Below are positions 24,759 through 33,432 of a DNA stretch of 64,000 bases, piece after piece. A model generated the notes under the pieces. That model ran no database searches, was not told the origin of the DNA, and worked only from the letters and a program-made list of their open reading frames with translations. The DNA is from Bacteroidaceae bacterium. Its GTDB lineage: Bacteria > Bacteroidota > Bacteroidia > Bacteroidales > Barnesiellaceae_A. The DNA is taken from positions 1-64,000 of the forward strand of contig JAFXJY010000001.1 in the NCBI GenBank assembly GCA_017531985.1, in the 5' to 3' direction. Both the position numbers and the translations under genes were made by a program. Every line of letters begins with the position of its first letter. Position 1 is the stretch's first letter.

Positions 24759-25617
24759 AAGATATTGATAACATTTCGTTTATCCAGTCATAACTGAGAG
24801 GATTTATTTCAATAGGCCGAGCGTCTATCTCTTGGGCAAAAGTATACACTTGTCGTGGATTGAACTCGGACTGAACAAAGACCACCTCTACCTCCTTATC
24901 ACGAGCTTGCTCAACAACACTTTTCATCGCGAAGGCCGATGTCTCTTTGCCCATATTCTCGATACACAACTGTTGCAGATTATAATCACGAGCAAAATAA
25001 CTCAATGAGGGATGATAGATGGCAAATGTAGTACCCTCGCAGGGCAACAACATTTGTGTCATGACACTATCGACACTGTCAATACGCTGCACAAGTCTCT
25101 CATAACGAGCCTTATAATATTCTCGATTCGTACCATCAATCTCTTCCAGAGCGTTGTAAATATTACGAGCCATGACGCGAGCATTCTTGGGCGAACACCA
25201 TATGTGTGGATCGACTACCGACATCGCATGCGATACTCCATCGTGATGTGTGTGTGAATGCGTCGACTTTATCATATCGATACCTTGCGAAGTATCAAAT
25301 ATCTTCATTTCGGGATTATTGTGCGATAGTTTATCCATCCACGCTATTTCAAATCCCAACATCCCCACACGCAAGTATGCTTCACTATTTTCCACCGCCG
25401 CCAGTTGTTGGGGCGAAGGATCGTATGCCTCGGGATTACCATTGGCAGGAACGACACAATTGACATTAAACTTATCACCGGCAATCTGCTCGGCAAGAAA
25501 CTTCTGCGGCAATATAGTTACTGATATAGTGCGTTGTACATTCTCTCGCTGTTGACAAGAGAGAATTGAAATTGTGACCATCCATGTCACTATCAGATAT
25601 AACAATCTTTTTCCCAT
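24733..25617 (-). CDS. Zinc/manganese-type ABC transporter substrate-binding lipoprotein
   Basis: A ~294-aa ZnuA/TroA-family protein with a lipobox (I-L-S-C). Family features: S-V-T-I-L-P-Q-K-F-L-A-E-Q-I-A-G, N-P-E-A-Y-D-P-S-P, a histidine-rich loop (H-S-H-T-H-H-D-G-V-S-H) typical of zinc binders, D-P-H-I-W, and E-S/V-Q-S-E-F-N-P-R. Metal ligands are expected at the D-P-H-I-W histidine, the Y-H-P-S histidine and a late acidic residue. The start at 25617 (M-G-K-R-L-L-Y) is chosen because the -7 box at 25643-25636 would place transcription start after the alternative start at 25638. Confidence 0.9.
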   Translation of the reverse strand: MGKRLLYLIVTWMVTISILSCQQRENVQRTISVTILPQKFLAEQIAGDKFNVNCVVPANGNPEAYDPSPQQLAAVENSEAYLRVGMLGFEIAWMDKLSHNNPEMKIFDTSQGIDMIKSTHSHTHHDGVSHAMSVVDPHIWCSPKNARVMARNIYNALEEIDGTNREYYKARYERLVQRIDSVDSVMTQMLLPCEGTTFAIYHPSLSYFARDYNLQQLCIENMGKETSAFAMKSVVEQARDKEVEVVFVQSEFNPRQVYTFAQEIDARPIEINPLSYDWINEMLSISYAIAHRQQ

Positions 25618-25635
25618 CGGTATAAGTTTAACATT

Positions 25636-25643
25636 CAAAGGTA
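25636..25643 (-). promoter_or_regulatory. -7 box of the znuA-like/znuC-like pair
   Basis: TACCTTTG on the minus strand, 19 nt from the chosen start codon. No metal-regulator (Zur) site was recognised with confidence. Confidence 0.55.
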
Positions 25644-25752
25644 CAACAATCCTTTGAATAATGGAATGAGAATGGCAATTTTAACACTTTACAATTAGAA
25701 TCTGTTTTAATTTTATTTCGAGATTATTTGAGGACTATTTTTGAGCAGACAT

Positions 25753-26346
25753 TCATTTGGGAGATGCAGGGAATAGCGAGCTATTTTCAAATTCTCGAAA
25801 TGAATAGGTGCCGTCTTTCACACCGTACACTACACGATGCAGAGTACGAGTAATTATATCACAATCGGGTGATAGCCCCATACCCCAAGTCATCAAATTC
25901 AATTCGACCGACATTCGCCCCACGGCATAGGGTGGTTGTATGTATCGATAATCATCGTGTAACGTAAAACCCATCGACTGATAGAATGTAATTCGACGGC
26001 GAGTAGTATCATCAACAGGAGGTTCCACTTCGATAACTACCGGTACGTTATCAGTACGAGACAGAAATTGATGTAAAGCCCTGCGTCCGATACCGCTGCC
26101 ACGACAAGTCTCATCGATGGCAAAATGTTCGATGTAACGCCATCCATCCATATTCCACCACGACATAAATCCGCACACTTCACTACCTCGAACGATAGCT
26201 TCGACCGTAAAAAGAGGTTCTCCTTCTATCAGAGCGAGTAACACATCAAAGTCTCTACGCTCATCGACAGGGAAAGCATTCTCATATATTCTCTGCACCA
26301 CACTCAACTCATGTGCAGCTGATGTCAATCTCTTATTGAATATCAT
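25753..26346 (-). CDS. GNAT-family N-acetyltransferase
   Basis: A 197-aa protein with the GNAT acetyl-CoA-binding loop C-R-G-S-G-I-G-R-R-A-L near residues 80-90 and a late F-Y-Q-S-M-G-F segment. The substrate is unknown. It follows a previously unrecognised 57-aa gene by 33 nt on the same strand, so the two probably share a transcript. The C-terminal ~50 residues extend beyond the usual fold. Confidence 0.9.
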   Translation of the reverse strand: MIFNKRLTSAAHELSVVQRIYENAFPVDERRDFDVLLALIEGEPLFTVEAIVRGSEVCGFMSWWNMDGWRYIEHFAIDETCRGSGIGRRALHQFLSRTDNVPVVIEVEPPVDDTTRRRITFYQSMGFTLHDDYRYIQPPYAVGRMSVELNLMTWGMGLSPDCDIITRTLHRVVYGVKDGTYSFREFENSSLFPASPK

Positions 26347-26379
26347 ATATAGTAAAGAATTTATAGCATGTTCTATTAA

Positions 26380-26553
26380 TTAGTAGATAAATTCATCGTT
26401 GTCGGTAGCTTCTATTTCGGTCGCTTTTGAATTTATAGAACCTACCTTATAACTTGCGAATGTAATAACATTATTTGTGTACAACAAATTTTTACGCTCG
26501 ACGCCACAAAAATTATTTACATACGCAACATTACATAGGGAGAGATTCTTCAT
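26380..26553 (-). CDS. 57-aa small protein upstream of the GNAT gene
   Basis: An intact 58-codon frame (ATG at 26553, TAA at 26380-26382) with credible composition: M-K-N-L-S-L-C-N-V-A start, a second Cys, a hydrophobic patch around N-N-V-I-T-F-A, and an acidic C-terminus E-I-E-A-T-D-N-D-E-F-I-Y. A consensus minus-strand -7 box (TATTTTTG) lies 32-39 nt upstream. No family is recognised. It could be a small regulatory or antitoxin-like protein, or the substrate of the adjacent acetyltransferase. The call rests on frame, composition and promoter only. Confidence 0.55.
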   Translation of the reverse strand: MKNLSLCNVAYVNNFCGVERKNLLYTNNVITFASYKVGSINSKATEIEATDNDEFIY

Positions 26554-26584
26554 AAATAAGGTGCTAATAGTATCATTTCATTTT

Positions 26585-26592
26585 CAAAAATA
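26585..26592 (-). promoter_or_regulatory. -7 box before the 57-aa gene
   Basis: TATTTTTG on the minus strand fits TAnnTTTG and would start transcription about 25 nt before the ATG at 26553. The surrounding AT-rich sequence makes chance matches possible. Confidence 0.4.
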
Positions 26593-26645
26593 AAATTTAT
26601 CAAACATTTCATTCACATATTTATTGAATATTCAAGATTAAATTA

Positions 26646-26653
26646 TAACTTTG
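26646..26653 (+). promoter_or_regulatory. -7 box of the Lrp-type regulator
   Basis: TAACTTTG, 44 nt before the ATG at 26698, with an A-T-T-G about 19 nt upstream as a weak -33 element. Confidence 0.6.
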
Positions 26654-26697
26654 CAATAAATAATAAATACACGTTAACCTAATCTAAACAAATTATC

Positions 26698-27180
26698 ATG
26701 GGACATCATCAATTAGATGAATTGGATTATAAAATCTTAAAGCTCATTGCGTCAAATGCACGCATACCATTTCTCGAAGTAGCACGCGAATGCGGTGTAT
26801 CGGGTGCAGCCATTCACCAACGCGTACAGAAACTCACCAACATAGGAGTACTAAAAGGCTCGGAATACATTCTCGATTCACACAAAATCGGATTTGGCAC
26901 ATGTGCCTACATTGGATTTTACTTGCAAACTCCGGGTGACTTCTCCGACATCGTTGAACAATTACGCCAGATTCCCGAGGTTGTGGAATGCCACTTTACA
27001 ACGGGCGAGTACGACATGTTCATCAAGCTGTACGCTCGCGACAACAGCCATATGCTCGATATTATACACACCAAGTTACAACCCTTAGGCTTGGCTCGCA
27101 CCGAGAGTCTTATCTCTTTTAAAGAGGTATTCCGTCGTCAATTACCTATTGAAGATGTATCATATTTAGCCGAAGAGTAA
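26698..27180 (+). CDS. Lrp/AsnC-family transcriptional regulator
   Basis: A 160-aa feast/famine regulator: N-terminal winged helix (L-D-E-L-D-Y-K-I-L-K-L-I-A-S-N-A-R-I-P-F-L-E-V-A, recognition helix S-G-A-A-I-H-Q-R-V-Q-K-L) and a C-terminal RAM ligand-binding domain (V-V-E-C-H-F-T-T-G-E-Y-D-M-F-I-K). Such proteins form octamers that sense amino acids. Targets are unknown; it is transcribed away from the GNAT/57-aa unit, with about 145 nt between the two starts. Confidence 0.95.
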   Translation: MGHHQLDELDYKILKLIASNARIPFLEVARECGVSGAAIHQRVQKLTNIGVLKGSEYILDSHKIGFGTCAYIGFYLQTPGDFSDIVEQLRQIPEVVECHFTTGEYDMFIKLYARDNSHMLDIIHTKLQPLGLARTESLISFKEVFRRQLPIEDVSYLAEE

Positions 27181-27218
27181 CCTCTCCCTTACCCGCACTT
27201 GCAAGGATATACAGCAAC

Positions 27219-27277
27219 ATAACAACATTAAGAGATTGTTGTCAAATCGTTTATTCACAATCACTTAATGTTGTTAT
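27219..27277. terminator. Long stem-loop between convergent genes
   Basis: Arms 27219-27232 and 27264-27277 are exact 14-bp complements, extended by an inner GATTGT/ACAATC pairing (27234-27239 with 27257-27262). It lies between the convergent Lrp and acyltransferase genes and probably ends both transcripts. Confidence 0.65.
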
Positions 27278-27300
27278 TCCATTTTCATTGCACATACCCA

Positions 27301-28293
27301 CTATTTACTACTCCTACGCCACTGACCCGATATCCAAGGAAGATACTTGACACACAAGGGTACTACAATCCATCGCAACATTACCAAGGTCGTAATACTC
27401 GTTACCACTACGGCGGCATCATGTCCCATAAATCGGAGGCAAACACCCATCAATAGCGGAATTACCATCAGGTGCGTACACAGCACAATGAGCGAATAAC
27501 GTCCCAGATATGTAACCATAGGTACCCGCCCTATCAACTTACACAGATAAAACACCCCGACATAAAGCGATGCCATCATCATTAACAATTGCCAATATGG
27601 CACTGAGTAGTTGTTTTCGGCCATCGATACATACCCTCGCAATAGCAGATAGACCATCAAGCACGGGACGATAAACAGATAACCTATTGTATCACGCGAC
27701 TTGTTGTACTCTATACCGGGAAAACGGCTGAACATATACCCCATTGTATAAAACACGACTCCCGTCAATGCTACCTCGGGGAAGAGGGGTGTGTGGATAC
27801 CGCAATGCCCTATATAATATCCCACACCTCCCACAATAAGTGCCATTGCAGCGATTACAATTGTGCGATGTTGCGGTATAATCAGGTCGATAACGCTTAC
27901 CATGCATCGGAAGAGCAACGATGTGATAAAGAGTGTAACCAAGAACCATGTAGGTGTATTGGGCAGTTGGTGTGGTAATGAGGCATAAAACGTTGCAGAT
28001 AAGTCTTGTAACGGCATGTTCACACCACAAGCATGCAGCACATTATACTCCACTCCACATAATAGATTATAGGCATTATAAGGGAGAATGAGTCCCATTA
28101 AATTTCGTTTAAAGAACTCACTCCAAGTGAGCGTCTCTTTAAAAAACATACCCGAAATAATCATAAACAATAGAGGTCGCACCGAATTGGGGGTGTACAC
28201 CAGTGATAGAAATTGACTGTGATATAGTACGACAAAGATGATGGCTCCACCTTTGAGCGTATCAATATAATCATATCGCTGTCTGTCATTCAT
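27301..28293 (-). CDS. Membrane acyltransferase (acyltransferase-3 family)
   Basis: A ~330-aa polytopic protein (about ten hydrophobic segments) with the family's N-terminal signature Y-D-Y-I-D-T-L-K-G-G-A-I-I-F-V-V-L-Y-H-S, in which the histidine is the likely catalytic residue. Members transfer acetyl or other acyl groups to surface sugars. It lies next to the GtrA/GtrB cassette, divergently transcribed, which fits a role in cell-surface glycan decoration. The start at 28293 is chosen because the -7 box (28322-28315) leaves almost no leader for the start at 28302. Confidence 0.87.
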   Translation of the reverse strand: MNDRQRYDYIDTLKGGAIIFVVLYHSQFLSLVYTPNSVRPLLFMIISGMFFKETLTWSEFFKRNLMGLILPYNAYNLLCGVEYNVLHACGVNMPLQDLSATFYASLPHQLPNTPTWFLVTLFITSLLFRCMVSVIDLIIPQHRTIVIAAMALIVGGVGYYIGHCGIHTPLFPEVALTGVVFYTMGYMFSRFPGIEYNKSRDTIGYLFIVPCLMVYLLLRGYVSMAENNYSVPYWQLLMMMASLYVGVFYLCKLIGRVPMVTYLGRYSLIVLCTHLMVIPLLMGVCLRFMGHDAAVVVTSITTLVMLRWIVVPLCVKYLPWISGQWRRSSK

Positions 28294-28314
28294 ATTACTC
28301 ACCTTATCTTAGTA

Positions 28315-28322
28315 CAAAAGTA
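28315..28322 (-). promoter_or_regulatory. -7 box of the acyltransferase gene
   Basis: TACTTTTG on the minus strand, matching TAnnTTTG, about 22 nt before the chosen start codon. Confidence 0.5.
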
Positions 28323-28377
28323 TAGAATAATCGGGAATTTTTCAGTAAGTTTGTAGCAATTTTTATAATTCACTCCT

Positions 28378-28800
28378 ATGAGTATAACGAGTATAATACA
28401 AGTAATGTGTAGAGTATCGCAATCGGCATCATTTCGTGAGCTGGTACGATTTGGTATTGTAGGAGTTGCTGCCACACTCATACAATATGGCGTGTATTAT
28501 GCTATCAATCAAGTAGTAGGATGGGGAGCTACCATATCACTTACGATAGGATATGGTATAAGTTTTGTATTCAACTTCTTTCTTTCCAACTACTTTACAT
28601 TCAAGACTCGTCCTACGATGAAAAAGGGAATAGGATTTGGAGTATCACATATAGTCAATTACTGCATGCAGATATTGTTTTTAAACATATACATGTATGT
28701 AGGTATTCCCCAAGAATATGCCCCTATACCCATGTTCGTAACCGTTATCCCCATCAATTTCATACTTGTACGCACGGTGCTTAAATCCAAGAAATTATGA
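28378..28800 (+). CDS. GtrA-family membrane protein
   Basis: A 140-aa protein with four predicted transmembrane helices and the GtrA pattern (F-R-E-L-V-R-F-G-I-V-G-V-A-A-T; F-V-F-N-F-F-L-S-N-Y-F-T-F). GtrA proteins are thought to flip polyprenyl-phosphate-linked sugars. The stop overlaps the next start by 4 nt (ATGA), so it is translationally coupled to the glycosyltransferase. Confidence 0.92.
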   Translation: MSITSIIQVMCRVSQSASFRELVRFGIVGVAATLIQYGVYYAINQVVGWGATISLTIGYGISFVFNFFLSNYFTFKTRPTMKKGIGFGVSHIVNYCMQILFLNIYMYVGIPQEYAPIPMFVTVIPINFILVRTVLKSKKL

Positions 28801-29753
28801 AGACCATATCACTTATTATACCGACCTATAATGAGGAAGAATCATTACACATATTGTACGAAGAGTTGTGTGGATTGACACAGTCGTTACCACATTACAG
28901 TTGGGAAATACTGTTTGTCAACGATGGAAGCAACGACAAGTCAGCCTCTATTATCGATACATTTGTTGAGCAAGACAACAGAGTAGCCGTTGTCGAGTTG
29001 TCACGCAACTTCGGCAAGGAGGCTGCTATGTTGGCCGGATTTGATTATGTACAGGGCGATTGTGCCATCGTATTGGATGCCGACTTACAACACCCGATAT
29101 CGGTCATACCGCAAATGATAGAGTACTGGGAAGAGGGCTATGACGATGTGTATGTTCGCCGTCGCAGCCGCGGTGACAGCACTCCGCTGCGTCGGATGCT
29201 ATCACGCTGTTATTACTCTTTATTACAACACGCCAGCAACATCGATGTATTACCGGATGTTGGCGATTTTCGCCTGCTTGACCGCAAATGCATCGACAGT
29301 CTGAAACTACTGCGTGAGCAATGTCGCTACACCAAGGGAATGTATGCATGGATAGGGTTTCGCAAGAAAGAGATTGTTTGCGACTTACATGAACGCATAG
29401 CCGGCAAGTCAAAATGGGGGTTGGGGCAATTGCTCAATCTTGCCATTGAGGGCGTAACATCGTTTTCTGTTACACCTTTACGCATCTCCTCCATATTGGG
29501 ATTCATAATCTCACTTATAGCATTTATTTACATGATTATTGTCTTAACCAAGACGTTGATATGGGGCGATCCGGTAGCAGGTTATCCATCGCTCATGTGC
29601 ATTATATTGTTTCTGGGAGGCATACAATTATTGTCATTGGGTATTATCGGAGAGTACTTGGGACGCATCTTTAATGAAACCAAGAATCGCCCCACTTACA
29701 TAGCTCGAGAGTATAAAAAGAGGAAGGAGAATCAAGGACATTCCGATAATTAA
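28797..29753 (+). CDS. GtrB-like polyprenyl-phosphate glycosyltransferase (GT2)
   Basis: A 318-aa enzyme of dolichol-phosphate mannosyltransferase type: I-P-T-Y-N-E-E-E-S-L opening, V-N-D-G-S-N-D, the D-A-D-L-Q metal/nucleotide motif, and two C-terminal transmembrane helices. It is expected to load a sugar onto undecaprenyl phosphate at the inner face. With GtrA and the following polytopic protein it forms a three-gene set like phage/serotype gtrABC modules. Confidence 0.93.
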   Translation: MKTISLIIPTYNEEESLHILYEELCGLTQSLPHYSWEILFVNDGSNDKSASIIDTFVEQDNRVAVVELSRNFGKEAAMLAGFDYVQGDCAIVLDADLQHPISVIPQMIEYWEEGYDDVYVRRRSRGDSTPLRRMLSRCYYSLLQHASNIDVLPDVGDFRLLDRKCIDSLKLLREQCRYTKGMYAWIGFRKKEIVCDLHERIAGKSKWGLGQLLNLAIEGVTSFSVTPLRISSILGFIISLIAFIYMIIVLTKTLIWGDPVAGYPSLMCIILFLGGIQLLSLGIIGEYLGRIFNETKNRPTYIAREYKKRKENQGHSDN

Positions 29754-29848
29754 CAATTTAATAATCAACGTAGATATAGAAGTTTACCATTATCGGTCGG
29801 TATCAACATATGAGGATTGTTCCGACCGATTATATCAACAAGCACACC

Positions 29849-31570
29849 ATGCAAAGCCCGAAACCCAAAATCGTCATATCTATTATTTTCTTCTTTGTGG
29901 CAGTGATTTTTTTCTGTCTCAACTCATTTGTACCCTATTACGACGATGATGTGTGGTATGCACTTCGCTATATTCCCGGTGAAAGCATATCGCCCATCAC
30001 TCAACCGTTAGATATACTTGTCTCGCAATATCATCACTACATGGGCGAGAACTCACGAGCCATCATACACATTACCTTACAATCGCTATTAGCCGTTCTG
30101 CCCGAGATCGGATTTGACCTTATCAACACAATCGTATTTTTACTATTGATATACTTGATGACAAGCTATGTACAACGGAAAGAACAACCACTTCAACCAC
30201 TCCCCCTGCTTCTCACTATATGTGGCATATACGGATTATTACCCGACATGGATTATCTCTTTTATTGGGCTGCCGGCTCACTCAATTACCTGTGGGCATC
30301 GGTTGCTACACTAATATTTTTCCACATGTGGCGTAAGGGTATCACATCATACGATAAGGTTACAGCACATACTTGGATATATGCAACCATTGCCTTAGGT
30401 TGTGCATTCTCTCACGAGGCTTTTGCCTTACCTGTGGGTGGTAGTCTGTTGATATACATGCTGGTCAATCATCGTCATATCGGATACAATCATCGCACAA
30501 TAGTAGCTCTGGCCTACGGCATCGGATGCTTGGCAATACTGATAGCTCCGGGTATGGAAAACAAGACCGAACATATAGGATATGACTCGCCACAACACTA
30601 TGTACAACAACTCATTATAACCATACGCAACCTACGAGTTATACCACTGTGCGTGACAGTAGCATGTCTGAGTTGCTGCTACACAGGAGGTAGAAAAGCA
30701 CTTATAACATTCATCAGAGACAATCGATATTTATTACTCGTAGCACTCTTAGCCTTTATCATGGTGGCCAGTGTCAGAGCAGGAGCCTACACGATGCGTA
30801 TTTTTTATGCTGCCGAATTCTTTGCATTGCTCCTGTTGCTTCGCTACTGCAACCTGCTACTGACGGCTCTATCGCTCCGTTGGCAACATATACTATCAAA
30901 AGGTCTTGGGTGCATCATGATATTATGGTGCATCATGATATTACCGGCAGCTCATCGCACAGGAGTAGAACATCATCGTCTATTGACACACGATGAAGGT
31001 GTGATATTTCTTGCACATGAGAATACTCCACCTCCGGCACGACGCTGGATAATGAATCTGCATAAGTATTATTATGCGACACCCGAAGCCGAGTGGCGTG
31101 CTTTTGTAATCCCCCTCAGAGAATTAAAAGACAGACTTCCCGTACCCACTCCTCTATTGGCTCGAGATAGTTGTATGAATTATCAACTTCACAATAAATA
31201 CATACTGATATTGCCCCATGACATACAACCGGCAATCGAAAACCCGGATGAATTTTTCACCTCGGCACACAAGGTTTCGGGCAATAATCCCTTTTTTATC
31301 ACGAGTGACAGTTGCTACATTATCGCACCATTAGATAGCATGCAATGCGGCAACACATGGCAGTGGCACTATTATCCTGCTTCATGGCATGAACCATCGG
31401 CTTCGTTATCGGGATTTATACGTCGGCTTGTTGCACCTTCCAGTTTTCCACTCACATCTCCTGTCGAATATCCCGACACCATAACACTACCCGACCATCG
31501 CCGTTTTGTTATCTATGCCCGACCGCCATACCGCACCTTACAAGGTATAGAGCCTTGTTTGACACAGTGA
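29849..31570 (+). CDS. Polytopic membrane protein, probable glycosyltransferase (DUF6056/GtrC-like)
   Basis: A ~573-aa protein with about ten transmembrane helices, an early acidic Y-Y-D-D-D-V-W-Y loop and a soluble C-terminal region (~400-573). The acidic first loop is typical of GT-C fold enzymes and DUF6056 proteins. Position after gtrA-gtrB suggests it moves the lipid-linked sugar to a surface acceptor. The start at 29849 puts the first helix right after a short basic segment; 29810 is an alternative in the same frame. The specific sugar and acceptor are unknown. Confidence 0.78.
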   Translation: MQSPKPKIVISIIFFFVAVIFFCLNSFVPYYDDDVWYALRYIPGESISPITQPLDILVSQYHHYMGENSRAIIHITLQSLLAVLPEIGFDLINTIVFLLLIYLMTSYVQRKEQPLQPLPLLLTICGIYGLLPDMDYLFYWAAGSLNYLWASVATLIFFHMWRKGITSYDKVTAHTWIYATIALGCAFSHEAFALPVGGSLLIYMLVNHRHIGYNHRTIVALAYGIGCLAILIAPGMENKTEHIGYDSPQHYVQQLIITIRNLRVIPLCVTVACLSCCYTGGRKALITFIRDNRYLLLVALLAFIMVASVRAGAYTMRIFYAAEFFALLLLLRYCNLLLTALSLRWQHILSKGLGCIMILWCIMILPAAHRTGVEHHRLLTHDEGVIFLAHENTPPPARRWIMNLHKYYYATPEAEWRAFVIPLRELKDRLPVPTPLLARDSCMNYQLHNKYILILPHDIQPAIENPDEFFTSAHKVSGNNPFFITSDSCYIIAPLDSMQCGNTWQWHYYPASWHEPSASLSGFIRRLVAPSSFPLTSPVEYPDTITLPDHRRFVIYARPPYRTLQGIEPCLTQ

Positions 31571-31622
31571 TATACCACAACTCTCACCTAAGGATAAAGC
31601 AATGATAACACATTGTGTCAAA
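31558..31622. terminator. Inverted repeat spanning two convergent stop codons
   Basis: Arms 31558-31569 and 31611-31622 pair over 12 positions with one mismatch around a 41-nt loop, overlapping the ends of the GtrC-like gene and radC. No T-run follows, so it is a weak candidate. Confidence 0.35.
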
Positions 31623-32304
31623 TATCGCCATTGTCGGCAAAGCTATAATACTTCTTGTCACATATAATGACATGGTCGACAACGCTTACCTCCACCAGTT
31701 GAGCTGCATCTTTGATGCGACGAGTTATTGACATATCCTCACGACTGGGTTTACATGTACCCGAGGGATGATTGTGACACAATATGATGGCCGATGCAAG
31801 CGATTGGATGGCTGCTCGAAGAATTAATTTACTCTCCACAGTAGCTGAGGCTGTTCCTCCTTGACTTATCTTAATAGAGTCTATCACACGACCGGCTCGA
31901 TTGAGTAATATAGTCCAAAATTCTTCATGAGGCAGGTCGGCGAGTCGTTGTTTCATATAATCATACACCTTGGCACTGGTATTCAATACAGGACGTTCTG
32001 GAATGTCCTCTTCTCGTCGACGACGTCCCAACTCCATAGCAGCAAGGATTGTTATCGCCTTGGCCTCGCCTATACCTTTATAGGCTGTCAGAGCCTTTAA
32101 GTCGTATTTGCCCAGCTGATGTAAGCTATTGTCTACCGAGTTGAGAATACGTTGCGATAGCTCAATGGCCGTCTCCTCAGTATTGCCCGAGCCTATCAGT
32201 ATAGCTAATAATTCGGCATTGCTCAATGAACGAGCTCCATGCATCATCATTTTCTCGCGGGGACGGTCATCGACCGATAGCTGTGTGATAGTAAGTTTAG
32301 CCAT
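31618..32304 (-). CDS. radC: RadC-family (JAMM/MPN) protein
   Basis: A 228-aa protein with an N-terminal helix-hairpin-helix segment (Y-K-G-I-G-E-A-K-A-I-T) and a JAMM metalloprotease-like domain with H-N-H-P-S-G and a following Asp (S-R-E-D). The historic name suggests DNA repair, but the biochemical role is not established. The start codon overlaps the upstream glycosyltransferase stop by one base (TAATG), so translation is coupled. Confidence 0.95.
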   Translation of the reverse strand: MAKLTITQLSVDDRPREKMMMHGARSLSNAELLAILIGSGNTEETAIELSQRILNSVDNSLHQLGKYDLKALTAYKGIGEAKAITILAAMELGRRRREEDIPERPVLNTSAKVYDYMKQRLADLPHEEFWTILLNRAGRVIDSIKISQGGTASATVESKLILRAAIQSLASAIILCHNHPSGTCKPSREDMSITRRIKDAAQLVEVSVVDHVIICDKKYYSFADNGDI

Positions 32305-33296
32305 TACTTATAGAAACTGTTACGAAATGCCTCAAATTCATCTTTATGCAGCACGCAACGCTGCCACCATGCACGCAAAAATCCACTACCATAACCGGTG
32401 AGTTGTATAAACGATGCTACAACCGACAGGCATCCTATCTTGAAACTTTTGTTACGCAACGTGGCATCGGTCAGAATTATCACAACGAACAACCCCAAGA
32501 GTGATGACAGCCAAGGTAGAATGGGGATTCCCAGTAAAAGCAATACAACTCCGACGGTAAAAAGTGCCGGCAAGACATGTACCGGTTTGAGTGAATCGGG
32601 ATATTTCTTGTACAAATTGATGCGAGCTATACCCGAATTGTGAACCTGCTTGAAGAATTTTGCAAAATCGGTACGACGCTTGTGCCACACCCACGCCTCG
32701 GGAAAGAGTCGGCAACTATACCCCGCCTTGAAAATACGAATACTGAAATCTATATCTTCGCCAAAACGCATCTTGGAGAATCCACCCAGAGCTTTATAGA
32801 CATCGGCTCGTATTCCCATGTTGAAACTACGAGGGTAAAATTTATCCAACTTTTTCTTTCCGCCACGGATACCTCCGGTGGTAAAGAAAGATGTCATGGC
32901 ATAGTTAATGGCCTTCTGCACATCGGTAAACGACTCATGGGCTCGATCAGGACCGCCAAAGGCGTCGGTCGGGGTCTGCGACAACTCGGTCAATACTGCA
33001 TTTAAATAGCCCTCGGGGATGATACAATCGGAGTCAAGCACAATGAGGTAGTGACCCTTAGCTCGCTCGGCACCATAATTACGCGACTGACCGGGACCCG
33101 AGTTGGGCTTATTATAATAATGTATATCAAGCCTGCCTTCGTACTGTCGAACAACAGTCTCGCAGGTAACTTGCGATCCATCCTCAACTACTATCACTTC
33201 AAAGTCTTTACACTGCTGTCGGGTGAGACTTTCAAGCAATTCACACACCTCATCGGGACGATTGTACACCGGTATTATTAACGAGAAATATGCCAT
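32304..33296 (-). CDS. Glycosyltransferase family 2 with C-terminal membrane segments
   Basis: A 330-aa GT-A enzyme: S-L-I-I-P-V-Y-N-R-P-D-E, V-E-D-G-S, R-N-Y-G, the L-D-S-D-C metal site, G-G-P-D-R and a G-E-D-I-D-F-S catalytic motif. Two or three hydrophobic helices near 240-300 anchor it. Donor and acceptor are unknown. It precedes radC with a one-base overlap. Confidence 0.93.
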   Translation of the reverse strand: MAYFSLIIPVYNRPDEVCELLESLTRQQCKDFEVIVVEDGSQVTCETVVRQYEGRLDIHYYNKPNSGPGQSRNYGAERAKGHYLIVLDSDCIIPEGYLNAVLTELSQTPTDAFGGPDRAHESFTDVQKAINYAMTSFFTTGGIRGGKKKLDKFYPRSFNMGIRADVYKALGGFSKMRFGEDIDFSIRIFKAGYSCRLFPEAWVWHKRRTDFAKFFKQVHNSGIARINLYKKYPDSLKPVHVLPALFTVGVVLLLLGIPILPWLSSLLGLFVVIILTDATLRNKSFKIGCLSVVASFIQLTGYGSGFLRAWWQRCVLHKDEFEAFRNSFYK

Positions 33297-33324
33297 AACG
33301 GGTCTTATTTGTAACTTCTTGCAG

Positions 33325-33332
33325 CAAAGTTA
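33325..33332 (-). promoter_or_regulatory. -7 box of the glycosyltransferase-radC unit
   Basis: TAACTTTG on the minus strand about 29 nt before the start codon, with an ATTG 19 nt further upstream (33355-33352) as a weak -33 element. Confidence 0.6.
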
Positions 33333-33371
33333 ACACCTTTTTTGTAATAAACAATTGAGCCATTAAATAAT

Positions 33372-33406
33372 AAAAAAGGACTTCACCGAGTATTTCGATG
33401 AAGTCC
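33372..33406 (-). terminator. Terminator of the OmpH-like gene
   Basis: GGACTTCA and TGAAGTCC (33378-33385 and 33399-33406) form the stem. On the minus strand six T follow, ending transcription 26 nt past the OmpH-like stop. Confidence 0.75.
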
Positions 33407-33432
33407 ATGATATCAGGTGGGTAAATTAATCA

